Of a DNA stretch of 64,000 bases, positions 7,938-15,802 are shown piece by piece (the first letter of the stretch is position 1; the number at the start of each line of letters is the position of its first letter). A model generated the notes under the pieces. The model made no database searches. It saw only the letters and a list, made by a program, of their open reading frames with translations, and was not told the DNA's origin. The translations under genes were made by a program, and so were the position numbers. The stretch is from positions 7,812,001 through 7,876,000 of the forward strand of contig NC_014666.1 in assembly GCF_000166135.1 (NCBI RefSeq), in the 5' to 3' direction. The DNA comes from Pseudofrankia inefficax (GTDB taxonomy: Bacteria > Actinomycetota > Actinomycetes > Frankiales > Frankiaceae).

Positions 7938-9188
7938 TCAGGCGAACAGGCCTCGGGCCCAGTAGTCGCCGCCGGTGGCGGAGACGCCCGGGGGGACGGC
8001 GAACAGCGCGCTGCTGGTGTGCCGGATGTACTCGTTCAGCGCGTCCGACTGGGCCAGCCTGCGCTGGACCGGGACGAACCCGGTGCGCGGATCGCGTTGG
8101 AAGGCGATGAAGAACAGGCCCGCGTCGAGCTGACCGGTCTGCTGGTCGACGCCGTCGGTGTACGAGTAGCCCCGCCGCAGCAGCGTGATGCCGCCATTGG
8201 TGGCCGGAGCGGCGAGCCGGATGTGGGCGTCGGCCGGGATCACCTGGGCGCCGTCCTCGCCCTTGGCCGCGAGCGGCACCGGGTCGAACTCCGTCTCCGC
8301 TCCCAGGGGGGCGCCGGTGTCCTTCCGCCGGCCGAAGACGTCCTCCTGGTCGGCGAGGAAGTCGCGGTCCCACGCCTCCAGCAGCATCCGGATCCGGCGG
8401 GTGACCACGTAGGTGCCGCCCCGCATCCACGCCTGGTCGGTGTCCGGGCCGACCCAGACATGGGTGGCGAGGGACTTGGTGTCCTCTCGCTTGATGTTGT
8501 TCGTGCCGTCCTTGAAGCCCATCAGGTTGCGCGGGGTCTGCTGGGCGGAGCTGGTGGTGCTCGTCCGGCCGAATCCCAGCTGGAACCAGCGCAGGACGGC
8601 GGTGCCCTGGGCCAGCCGGCGCAGGTTGCGCACGGCGTGGAAGGCGACCTGCGGGTCGTCGGCGCAGGCCTGGATGCACAGGTCGCCGCCGCCGCGGTCG
8701 GGCTCGAGCTCGTCGCGGGGCATCGCGGGGATGTCGGCGAGCGCCGCCGGCCGCCGGGCGCTCAGGCCGAAACGGTCGTCGAACAGCGACGGGCCGACGC
8801 CGAAGGTGATGGTCAGGTTGGCCGCGGACAGGCCCAGCGCCTCGCCGGTGTCCCTGGGCGGCGACTGCGGCGCCGACTCGACGTCGCTGACCGGCTCGCC
8901 GGCCGCCATCCGGCTGGCGGCGTCGGTCCAGATCCGCAGCAGGTCACGCAGCTCGTCGCGGGTCACACCGGCCGAGACGTCGAAGGCCGCGAAGGCCAGC
9001 CGGTCCTGCGCCGCGGTGCTCACCCCGGCCTGCTGCGGGCCGTGGAACGCGACGACGTCTCGCGGCGCGCCGGCCGGCGGCTTCGAACCGTCGTCCGAGC
9101 AACTGGCCAGTGTCGCCGCCCCTGCCCCCGCCAACCCGGCCGCGCCGAGCAGCGCCCGGCGTCGAGAGAGCCCACGCTGCTCGGCCAT
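7938..9188 (-). CDS. efeB: EfeB, Tat-exported Dyp-type heme peroxidase
   Basis: A Dyp-type peroxidase of 416 residues, third gene of efeUOB. The N-terminus has a twin-arginine signal (SRRRALLGAAGLAGAGAATL) ending in ASC, so the protein is exported folded with heme. The Dyp signature GFKDGTNN supplies the distal Asp. Conserved segments FGVGPSLFDDRFGL and the C-terminal LFFIAFQRDPR match the EfeB branch. EfeB was proposed to oxidise Fe2+ for EfeO/EfeU or to release iron from heme (deferrochelatase); the first is the better supported view in Gram-positives. The start is ATG 9188, directly preceded by an in-frame GTG. It follows efeO by about 90 bp on the minus strand. Confidence 0.93.
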   Translation of the reverse strand: MAEQRGLSRRRALLGAAGLAGAGAATLASCSDDGSKPPAGAPRDVVAFHGPQQAGVSTAAQDRLAFAAFDVSAGVTRDELRDLLRIWTDAASRMAAGEPVSDVESAPQSPPRDTGEALGLSAANLTITFGVGPSLFDDRFGLSARRPAALADIPAMPRDELEPDRGGGDLCIQACADDPQVAFHAVRNLRRLAQGTAVLRWFQLGFGRTSTTSSAQQTPRNLMGFKDGTNNIKREDTKSLATHVWVGPDTDQAWMRGGTYVVTRRIRMLLEAWDRDFLADQEDVFGRRKDTGAPLGAETEFDPVPLAAKGEDGAQVIPADAHIRLAAPATNGGITLLRRGYSYTDGVDQQTGQLDAGLFFIAFQRDPRTGFVPVQRRLAQSDALNEYIRHTSSALFAVPPGVSATGGDYWARGLFA

Positions 9189-9279
9189 CACTGCTGAATC
9201 CCCTCGTGATCTTCCTGGGAGGTACCCACCGCCTGGCGGCCGTCCGGCTTCTCGCTCGAACGGCCGCCCGTGCGGTGCC

Positions 9280-10428
9280 TTACTGCACGATCGTCCCGGC
9301 CACCTGCGACAGCGGCTCCGCCAGCGCGTCGACGGCCTGCGAGAGGGTCTTGCGCTGGGCCTCGGTCACCTTGTCGTAGGAGACGTAGCCCGTCCCCTCC
9401 TTGTACGGCGCCATCGCGGCGTACATGTCGGTGAAGCGGCCCTGGACCGTCGAGGCCAGCGTCGGGTTGATCTTCGACAGACCCGGCTGGAGCAGGGTGA
9501 ACGCCTTGTCCGCGCCATCGATGTTGCCCTGCATGTCCAGCAGGTCGAGCTTGCTGTAGCGCTCTTCCTCACCGGTGATCTTCGACTGGCCCACCTCGTC
9601 GAGCAGCTCGGTCGCGCCGTTGGCGACCTGGGCCGGCTGGTAGGTCGTCGTGGCGACGAGCGTGTTCAGCTTGCCGACGTCGGCCTGCAGCTGGTCGGCG
9701 ATCGGGCCCATCCCGTCCAGCGACTTGTCGGCGAAGATGGCCTTCTCCAGGCGGTGGAAACCGGTCCACTTCGCCGGGTCGTCGACGTCGTCGATCCGGG
9801 CGTCAATGGCGGGGTCGAGATCCCCGAACGCCTCGGCGACCGGCTCGATCCGCTCGTAGTTCAGGCGCGGCGCGCCGTAGAGGGCGGCGGCCTGGGTGAG
9901 GTCGCCGGCCTTGACCGCGGCGACGAACGGCGTCGTGTTGGTCACCAGCTCCGCGACCTGGGCCTTCACGTAGTCGGCGTACTGGGTGGCGGCCGTGTTG
10001 AGCGCGGTGACCACCTCCGGCGAGAGCGTGGTCACCGCGGCACCGGAGGCCGCCTGGGTGACGACGAAGTCGACCTTCTCCGGGCCGCCCTTCGCGCCCG
10101 GGCAGTAAAGCTGGTACTTGCCCGGCTTGACGTTCAGCGAGAACGTGCCGGAAAGGCCCGGCGTGAGGTTCTCCTTCTCACCGAGAATCGTGTCGCCGTT
10201 GAGCAGCTCGGCCTCGGTGATGGCGTCGGCGTCCTTGTTTGTGATCTTGAACGTCGTCGCCCCCGCCGGAATGGTGGCCGGGTCGGCAGTACAGCCCTTG
10301 GACGAGATCGTCACGTTGACGGTCTGCTTGCCGGCGCTCGTCCCGGATCCCGACGAGCTGCCTCCGCAGGCGGCGCACGCGGCGGTGATGACGGCGATGG
10401 CGCTGAACGCGAGTGGTGCGCGGCGCAC
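9280..10428 (-). CDS. efeO: EfeO, iron-binding lipoprotein of the EfeUOB system
   Basis: EfeO is a 382-residue exported protein with an N-terminal cupredoxin-like domain (about residues 35-125: VTISSKGC, TFKITNKDAD, NLTPGLSGTFSLNVKPGKYQLYCPG) and a C-terminal imelysin/M75-type helical domain with the expected GFHRLEKAIF motif and iron-ligand Glu/His region. The signal sequence has Cys at residues 18 and 21, consistent with a lipoprotein. Start is GTG 10428, preceded by GGGGGTA; upstream in-frame residues do not resemble a signal peptide. It binds ferric or ferrous iron outside the membrane and hands it to EfeU. It sits between efeU and efeB, all on the minus strand. Confidence 0.93.
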   Translation of the reverse strand: MRRAPLAFSAIAVITAACAACGGSSSGSGTSAGKQTVNVTISSKGCTADPATIPAGATTFKITNKDADAITEAELLNGDTILGEKENLTPGLSGTFSLNVKPGKYQLYCPGAKGGPEKVDFVVTQAASGAAVTTLSPEVVTALNTAATQYADYVKAQVAELVTNTTPFVAAVKAGDLTQAAALYGAPRLNYERIEPVAEAFGDLDPAIDARIDDVDDPAKWTGFHRLEKAIFADKSLDGMGPIADQLQADVGKLNTLVATTTYQPAQVANGATELLDEVGQSKITGEEERYSKLDLLDMQGNIDGADKAFTLLQPGLSKINPTLASTVQGRFTDMYAAMAPYKEGTGYVSYDKVTEAQRKTLSQAVDALAEPLSQVAGTIVQ

Positions 10429-10575
10429 GGAGTACCCCCAGTATTTGTGAGTGTTTGTTTGTGTGGGCGGACAGCCCCGGGCGGGACCGTGGGCTGTCCA
10501 GCCACCAGCTGCCCTGGCCGCGGCGGGCCCGGCCAAGGCGCCGGCGTATTGCGGCCGCTGGTGTTCGACGCGGTG

Positions 10576-11550
10576 CTATTTCCGGGGAGCCGGCTCCGGT
10601 TGGAGCTCACCCGTCGACGTCTGTGCCGCCGTCCCGGCGGGCGCCGACCCGACAGTCGCCGGCACGGTGGTGTCGGGGGCGGAGCCCTGCGGTGTCGCGG
10701 TTTCCGCCGCCACGGGTGCCGTCGTGGCCGCCGCGGCGGGAGACCCGCGCCGCCTGGTCGGCCAGGCGATGAACAGCACCAGCGGGACGAGATAGACGAT
10801 CCAGGCCACGAACTCGGCGACGACCGGGCGCGGCTGCAGCCCCAGCACGCCGGTCAACACGCTGGCCAACGGCGTACCCGGCCGCACAAGCCACGACATG
10901 TCGAACATCTGCTTCTGGCCGGCATTCAGCCAGCCAGCCTCGTGGCCGGTGTGCGCGGCCGTCGCAAGCAGTCCGGCGGCGACCAGGACGAGAACGAGCC
11001 CGGTAACCCGGAAGAAACGGGAGAGGTTGATGCGCACGCCGCCGCGGTAGATACCAATACCAATGACAACCGCGACGAGCACACCGAGGAGCGCTCCTAT
11101 GCCCGCGCTGGCGGGCGAAGTGCTCGCGTTGAAGGCCGCGATCAGGAATACGGCCGTCTCGAAGCCCTCCCGCAGCACGGCGAGAAAGGCCATCGCGACC
11201 AGGGCGCCGGTGGACCCCGTCTCGAGCGCCGACGCGGTCGCGTTCTCCAGCGAGCGCTTGAGGTCGCGGGAGTTGCGTCGCATCCACAGGATCATGTAGG
11301 TGACCATCGCCACCGCTATGAGCCCGATGACGGTCTCCAGCCCCTCTTGCTGGCGCTGCGGCAGCTCCCGGTCGACCGCCTGCAGGGCGATGCCGACGGC
11401 CAGGCAGAGCACCAGAGCCAGGCCGACACCGAACCAGACCTGGCGCAACGCGTCGCGCCGGCCGCGCTGCCGGAGGAAGGCGGCGACGATGCCGACGATC
11501 AGGGATGCTTCCAGCCCCTCCCGCAGCCCGATCACAAAAGTGGGAAGCAC
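10576..11550 (-). CDS. efeU: EfeU, FTR1-family iron permease
   Basis: A polytopic membrane permease of 324 residues with seven predicted helices and the two REGxE iron-translocation motifs of the FTR1/Fip1 family: REGLE at residues 10-14 and REGFE near residue 127. The last about 45 residues are a Pro/Ala/Thr-rich hydrophilic tail absent from the E. coli protein. The first helix starts immediately after the Met (LPTFVIGLREGLEASLIVG), which fixes the start. It is the first gene of efeU-efeO-efeB; a DtxR/IdeR-like palindrome lies about 50 bp upstream, so iron-dependent repression is likely. Confidence 0.94.
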   Translation of the reverse strand: MLPTFVIGLREGLEASLIVGIVAAFLRQRGRRDALRQVWFGVGLALVLCLAVGIALQAVDRELPQRQQEGLETVIGLIAVAMVTYMILWMRRNSRDLKRSLENATASALETGSTGALVAMAFLAVLREGFETAVFLIAAFNASTSPASAGIGALLGVLVAVVIGIGIYRGGVRINLSRFFRVTGLVLVLVAAGLLATAAHTGHEAGWLNAGQKQMFDMSWLVRPGTPLASVLTGVLGLQPRPVVAEFVAWIVYLVPLVLFIAWPTRRRGSPAAAATTAPVAAETATPQGSAPDTTVPATVGSAPAGTAAQTSTGELQPEPAPRK

Positions 11551-11857
11551 CGGCCACCCCTTCCCTTCGCCACTCCGGACCGACTCAAGCTGACCTAACC
11601 TAAGGCAAGCTTGCCTAACTTAGGACAGCCTTACCCTTAGACGCAAGAGCCTCCAGAACGACGATGCCCGGACTCCTGGCCCACCGAGGTGGGCAGGCCA
11701 GGCCATCGAAAACGACACGAAAGCAATAGAACGCGGGCCGTGACGGGCGAGCGGGCTAGCCACTCCGGTCGGCACCAGACCGTGCACATGGCGACACGTG
11801 AGCAGGAGCGGAGCCCACGACGTTGCCTTACTCGAACACACGTGCGAACGTTGACCT
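11551..11857. other. efeU upstream region
   Basis: A 307-base gene-free stretch between divergent efeU and a small ORF. It contains the iron-box cluster at 11595-11624; the rest shows no recognisable signal. Confidence 0.5.
11601..11619. promoter_or_regulatory. candidate DtxR/IdeR iron box upstream of efeU
   Basis: TAAGGCAAGCTTGCCTAAC, about 50 bp upstream of efeU, has a 14-bp perfect palindromic core (AGGCAAG/CTTGCCT) and resembles the actinobacterial iron box TTAGGTTAGGCTAACCTAA, with the outer TAAGG and CCTAA conserved. It is flanked by further CCTAA and TTAGG half-sites (11595-11624), as in operators that bind two dimers. A DtxR-family gene is at 31428. Confidence 0.6.
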
Positions 11858-12166
11858 GTGACTGGGACCGGTCGGCCAGAGGCCGGGGTGCGGATCGTGA
11901 TCGACGGCCAGGCGTTCGAGCTGCCGGCCGACACCGACCCGGAGGAACTGCGCCGACGCGTCGCCCAGGCCGTCTTCCGCTGCGAGGTCGAGCAGCTCCA
12001 CCTGGCGAACGGCCGAACCATGCTCGTCAACTGGCGCTCCGTCCGCACCATCCAGATCGAGCTGGGCAGCCCCGCCCGCCGCCGCGCCCAAGGCCTCCCC
12101 ACGGCCGCCTACCCACCGGCCCTCGCCGAGCACCCGCCGCCCGGCGACCGCCCGCCCACCCCCTAG
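11858..12166 (+). CDS. small hypothetical protein
   Basis: A 102-residue protein of unknown function. The core from residue about 12 to 70 (VRIVIDGQAFELPADTDPEE, then LHLANGRTMLVNWRSVRTIQ) alternates predicted beta strands with one helix and looks like a small folded domain; the C-terminal 30 residues are Pro-rich and probably disordered. GTG 11858 is the annotated start, and GTG 11888 would also fit. A strong hairpin (12170-12230) follows the stop by 3 bp, which suggests a real transcription unit. Confidence 0.6.
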   Translation: MTGTGRPEAGVRIVIDGQAFELPADTDPEELRRRVAQAVFRCEVEQLHLANGRTMLVNWRSVRTIQIELGSPARRRAQGLPTAAYPPALAEHPPPGDRPPTP

Positions 12167-12169
12167 ACG

Positions 12170-12230
12170 GATCGCGGTCGTGCCGTGGCCGGGCGGGAAC
12201 CACGGCCACGTTCCCCGCACGGCCGCGATC
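12170..12230 (+). terminator. long hairpin after a small ORF
   Basis: Arms 12170-12183 and 12217-12230 pair at 13 of 14 positions (GATCGCGGTCGTGC against GCACGGCCGCGATC), with a second internal stem of CGTGGCC and GGCCACG. It begins 3 bp after the stop of the 11858 gene. No T-tract follows. Confidence 0.5.
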
Positions 12231-12282
12231 CCCCAACCACCGAGTCACTGAGGCCGCTGGCGTGGAGCCAAGTAGCCGTTCA

Positions 12283-12357
12283 TGATCGCCGTTTGGGCCC
12301 TGGGGTGGTCGTAGAAACGCTCCCGTCGCGACCATTCCAGGGCCCAAACGGCGATCA
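12283..12357. repeat. palindromic intergenic repeat, family A, copy 2
   Basis: The best preserved copy: outer arms TGATCGCCGTTTGGGCCCTG and CAGGGCCCAAACGGCGATCA are near-perfect complements, and the inner TGGTCG and CGACCA also pair. It lies in the gap upstream of the hydantoinase B stop codon, away from any start codon. Confidence 0.85.
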
Positions 12358-12429
12358 AGTCCATGCAAAACCACGCTCTGCCGGTCAGACCGCGGCCGGC
12401 CCGCTCATGATCTAAAAGGGGACTGGTGG

Positions 12430-14070
12430 TCAGCCGGGGGTGCCCCAGCCGCCGCCGCCTGGGGTCCGGATCGTGACGACGGAGCCGGCGGTGAGGGGGC
12501 GGCTGGTCTTGGGCGGGAGGAGGTCGCCGTCTACGTCGTTGTGGCCGACGGCGCCCGGCGCGCCTCCCTCGGCGCCCTGGGGAGCGTGGCGGCGGCGGTC
12601 GGTGAGGACCGAGAGGGTCGCGGGGGCGAGCACCCGGATGGAGCGGACCAGGCCGGCCCCACCGGGGTGGCGGCCCGCGCCGGCGGTCGTCTCGTCGAGC
12701 TCGTAGCGCTCGACCCGCATCGGGTATTCGAGCTCCAACGCCTCGATCGGGGTGTTCAGCGTGTTCGTCATCCCGACGTGGACCCCGGACGGGCCTGGGC
12801 CGCGTGCCGAACCGCCCGCGCCGCCGGCGAGGGTCTCGTAGTAGGTCCAGCCGTCCCCGCCGATCACGAGGTTGTTCATCGTCCCCTGGCCCTGTGCGGG
12901 CAGCACGGGCAACGGGTCCGCGCCGGCGGCCGGCCCGCCGGGCCGGGCCGCGCGGGCGGCGTCGACGGCCGCGCCGAGCGCGGCGAGCACCGTGTCGGCG
13001 ATCCGTTGGGAGGTCTCGACGTTGCCGGCGACGACGGCCGACGGGCGGCGGGCGTCCACCAGCGACCCGGGCTCGGTCACGACGGTCAGCGGCGCGTACG
13101 TGCCGTCGTTGGCCGGCACGTCGTCGGGCAGCAGCACCCGCAGCGCGAAGCAGCAGGCCGAGCGGGTCACCGCGCGCGGGCAGTTGACGTTGCCGCGCAC
13201 GGCCGGGGAGGTGCCGGCGAAGTCGACCGTCAGGCCGTCACCGGCGATGGTCACGCGGACTCGCAACGGGATGTCGACGTCGTCAGCGCCGTCGCCCTCC
13301 AGCTCGCTGGCCGCCTCGTAGCTGCCGTCGGGCAGCAGCGCGACCAGCGCCCGGCTGCGCCGCTCGCCGTACCGCAGCACCTCGTCGAAGGCGGCCAGGA
13401 CGGTGCGGACGCCATGGCGCTCGGCGAGCTCGGCGAGCCGGACGCCGGCCAGCCGGTTCGCGGCGGCCTGCGCGCGCAGGTCACCGCGGCGCAGGTCGGG
13501 GGTACGGGAGTTCGCGCAGATCAGGTCGAGGATGTCCTCCTGCCAGACGCCGGCGCACACCAGCCGGACCGGCGGAATGATCAGCCCCTCCGCGAAGATC
13601 TCGCGGGAGTCGGCCGGCATCGAGCCTGGCCGCATGCCGCCCATGTCGGAGTGATGTGCCCGAGTGGCCGCGTAGCCGACGATCTCGCCCTCGAAGTCGA
13701 GCGGACTGACCAGGGTGACGTCCGGGAGGTGGTTGCCACCGGCGAACGGGTCGTTGAGGACCCAGACGTCACCGGGCCCGTCCGCGGCCTCGGGTGACCG
13801 CGCGGCGGCGCGCTCGGCGACCACCCGGACGGACTCGTACAGCGCGCCCAGGTGCACCGGGACGTGCGCCGCCTGCGCGACCATCCGGCCGGTAGCGTCG
13901 AACAGCGCGGCCGAGCAGTCCCGCCGCTCCTTGATGTTCGACGAGTAGGCGCTGCGGACCAGCAGCGTCCCCATCTCCTCTGCGATGCCGGCCAGCGCGC
14001 TGGACAGCACCGAGAGCGTCACCGGATCCAGCCCGGCCGCCTGCCTGTTCTCGCCGGCCCGGTCGTCCAT
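12430..14070 (-). CDS. hydantoinase B/oxoprolinase family protein
   Basis: A 546-residue homologue of the B subunit of N-methylhydantoinase (HyuB), also related to the C-terminal half of 5-oxoprolinase and the alpha subunit of acetone carboxylase. These enzymes hydrolyse cyclic amide substrates with ATP. Family landmarks are DPVTLSVLSSALAGIAEEMG at the start, SYSSNIKERRDCSAALFD-like sequence (SAYSSNIKERRDCSAAL), VLNDPFAGGNHLPDVT, and near the C-terminus GAGRHPGGAGLVRSI. The start is ATG 14070; an ATG 21 bp upstream is possible. The partner HyuA normally lies next to HyuB but is absent here, so this may be a solo B subunit or depend on a distant HyuA. It is divergent from an M20 peptidase with about 110 bp between. 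Confidence 0.85.
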   Translation of the reverse strand: MDDRAGENRQAAGLDPVTLSVLSSALAGIAEEMGTLLVRSAYSSNIKERRDCSAALFDATGRMVAQAAHVPVHLGALYESVRVVAERAAARSPEAADGPGDVWVLNDPFAGGNHLPDVTLVSPLDFEGEIVGYAATRAHHSDMGGMRPGSMPADSREIFAEGLIIPPVRLVCAGVWQEDILDLICANSRTPDLRRGDLRAQAAANRLAGVRLAELAERHGVRTVLAAFDEVLRYGERRSRALVALLPDGSYEAASELEGDGADDVDIPLRVRVTIAGDGLTVDFAGTSPAVRGNVNCPRAVTRSACCFALRVLLPDDVPANDGTYAPLTVVTEPGSLVDARRPSAVVAGNVETSQRIADTVLAALGAAVDAARAARPGGPAAGADPLPVLPAQGQGTMNNLVIGGDGWTYYETLAGGAGGSARGPGPSGVHVGMTNTLNTPIEALELEYPMRVERYELDETTAGAGRHPGGAGLVRSIRVLAPATLSVLTDRRRHAPQGAEGGAPGAVGHNDVDGDLLPPKTSRPLTAGSVVTIRTPGGGGWGTPG

Positions 14071-14180
14071 GCGTCCAGAATCCCAGCCCACGGCCGGACG
14101 GCGCGCCCGAGGTGGGCGGGGCCTCGTGATCCGCCATCCGGCGCCGGCACACCTGTGGGGGGCGTGGTCAGATAGTGGCC

Positions 14181-15683
14181 ATGCCCGTCGCCCCCGGCCC
14201 GTCCCGGACCTCCCCGACCGCCGGCCTGTCCGGCCGAGACGCCACCGCCGCTCCGGCCGGAACCCCGGGGTTGTCCGACGCCGTCACGCGGGAGCTGGCG
14301 GCCGAGGTCGCCGGGCGGGTGCGGGCGTTGATGCCGCGAGCGATCGAGGATCTCGCCGAGCTGGTGGCGCTGCCGAGCGTCTTCGACCCGAAGACCGGGC
14401 CGTCGGCCGACTGTGTGCGCGCCGCCGACCTCGTGGCGGCCGCGCTGCGGGACGCCGGGCTGCCGGACGTCCGGCTGGTGGAGACGCCGGACGGCTCGAC
14501 GTCCGTCATCGGTCACCGCCCGGCCAGCCCGGCGGCCAAGAGCGGGCCGGAAGGCCCGGCGGATGGGCCGACGGTCCTGCTCTACGCCCACTACGACGTC
14601 CAGCCGCCCGGCGACGACACGCGCTGGGACAGCCCGCCCTTCGCGCTGACCGAGCGGGCGGGCCGCTGGTACGGCCGGGGAGCCGCCGACTGCAAGGGCA
14701 ACCTGATGGCGCACCTGACGGCGCTGCGCGCGGTCGGGGACGCGCCGGCCGTCGGGATCAAGGTGATCGTCGAAGGCTCCGAGGAACAGGGCACCGGCGG
14801 CCTGGAGCGGTTCGTCGAGCAGCACCCGGAGGTGCTCGCCGCCGACACGATCGTGATCTGCGACTCGGGCAACGTCGCCGTCGGAGTGCCGACCATGACG
14901 ACCGCGCTGCGCGGCATGGTGAGCGCCGTCGTCCGGGTGACGACCGGGACCAGCGGCATGCACAGCGGCACCTTCGGCGGAGCGACGCCGGACGCGCTGC
15001 TCGCGCTCGTCGCGATGCTCGCGACGCTGCACAACGAGGCCGGCGACGTCACGATCACCGGTCTGGCCAACGGCGGTGTCTGGGACGGCGAGGCCTACCC
15101 CGAACAGCAGCTGCGCGCGGACGCGCACGTCCTGCCCGGGGTTGACCTGCTCGGCAGCGGGACGGTCGCCGACCAGCTGTGGGCCCGCCCGGCACTGACA
15201 GTCATCGGTGTCGAGGCGCCGCCGCTGACCGGCGCTCCGTCGGCGGTGCAGCCGTACGCCGCGGCGCGGCTGAACCTGCGGGTTCCGCCCGGGGTCGACC
15301 CGGAGGCCGCCTTCGAGCTGCTCGCCGCCCACCTGCGGTCCGCCGCGCCCTGGCACGTCCAGGTCGAGGTAGAGCTGGAGGGGTTCGGCGCGCCGTTCCG
15401 CGCGTCGACGGAGGGAACCGGCTACCGGGCGATGGCCGCGGCGATGTCGCTGGCCTACGGCCGGCCGGTCACCACCGCGGGGCAGGGCGGCGCGATCCCG
15501 CTGTGCAACACGTTCGCCCGGACCTATCCGGACGCGGAGATCATGCTGATCGGCGTCGCGGAGCCGGCCTGCCTGATGCACGCGCCGAACGAGAGCGTCG
15601 CGCCGAGCGAGATCGAACAGATCGCGCTGGCCGAGGCCCTGTTCCTGCTGGGCTACCCAGCCGGCCAGGCGGCGCGGCCGTAG
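14181..15683 (+). CDS. M20-family metallopeptidase (dipeptidase-like)
   Basis: A 500-residue zinc peptidase of family M20 (ArgE/DapE/CNDP-like). All di-zinc ligands are recognisable: His and Asp in AHYDVQPP, the bridging Asp in GRGAADCKGN, the general base and ligand pair in EGSEEQGTGG, Asp in CDSGN, and His in CLMHAPNE near the C-terminus. The dimerisation domain sits between these, with HSGTFGGATPDAL typical of the carnosinase-like branch. The first about 35 residues are Pro/Ala/Thr-rich. ATG 14181 is used; a GTG two codons earlier is equally possible. It is divergent from the hydantoinase B gene. A shared role in amide or peptide degradation is only suggestive. Confidence 0.88.
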   Translation: MPVAPGPSRTSPTAGLSGRDATAAPAGTPGLSDAVTRELAAEVAGRVRALMPRAIEDLAELVALPSVFDPKTGPSADCVRAADLVAAALRDAGLPDVRLVETPDGSTSVIGHRPASPAAKSGPEGPADGPTVLLYAHYDVQPPGDDTRWDSPPFALTERAGRWYGRGAADCKGNLMAHLTALRAVGDAPAVGIKVIVEGSEEQGTGGLERFVEQHPEVLAADTIVICDSGNVAVGVPTMTTALRGMVSAVVRVTTGTSGMHSGTFGGATPDALLALVAMLATLHNEAGDVTITGLANGGVWDGEAYPEQQLRADAHVLPGVDLLGSGTVADQLWARPALTVIGVEAPPLTGAPSAVQPYAAARLNLRVPPGVDPEAAFELLAAHLRSAAPWHVQVEVELEGFGAPFRASTEGTGYRAMAAAMSLAYGRPVTTAGQGGAIPLCNTFARTYPDAEIMLIGVAEPACLMHAPNESVAPSEIEQIALAEALFLLGYPAGQAARP

Positions 15684-15802
15684 CGGAGCCGGCGCGGCCT
15701 CGCCGGCGTCGACCGACTGAAACAAGGCCCAGCACGCGGTAGGGTCCGAACCCGGCAACCCAGCGCCAAACCCGGCGTCGCCTGGTGCCATTCTTGGGGG
15801 TC

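Noticed and set aside
8413-11598. Very long open frame (over 1000 codons) on the plus strand across efeUOB
   Set aside because: It is the complement-strand shadow of three well-matched efe genes. Its amino-acid composition is Arg/Gly/Ala/Pro-rich without any family motif, as expected for GC-rich DNA.
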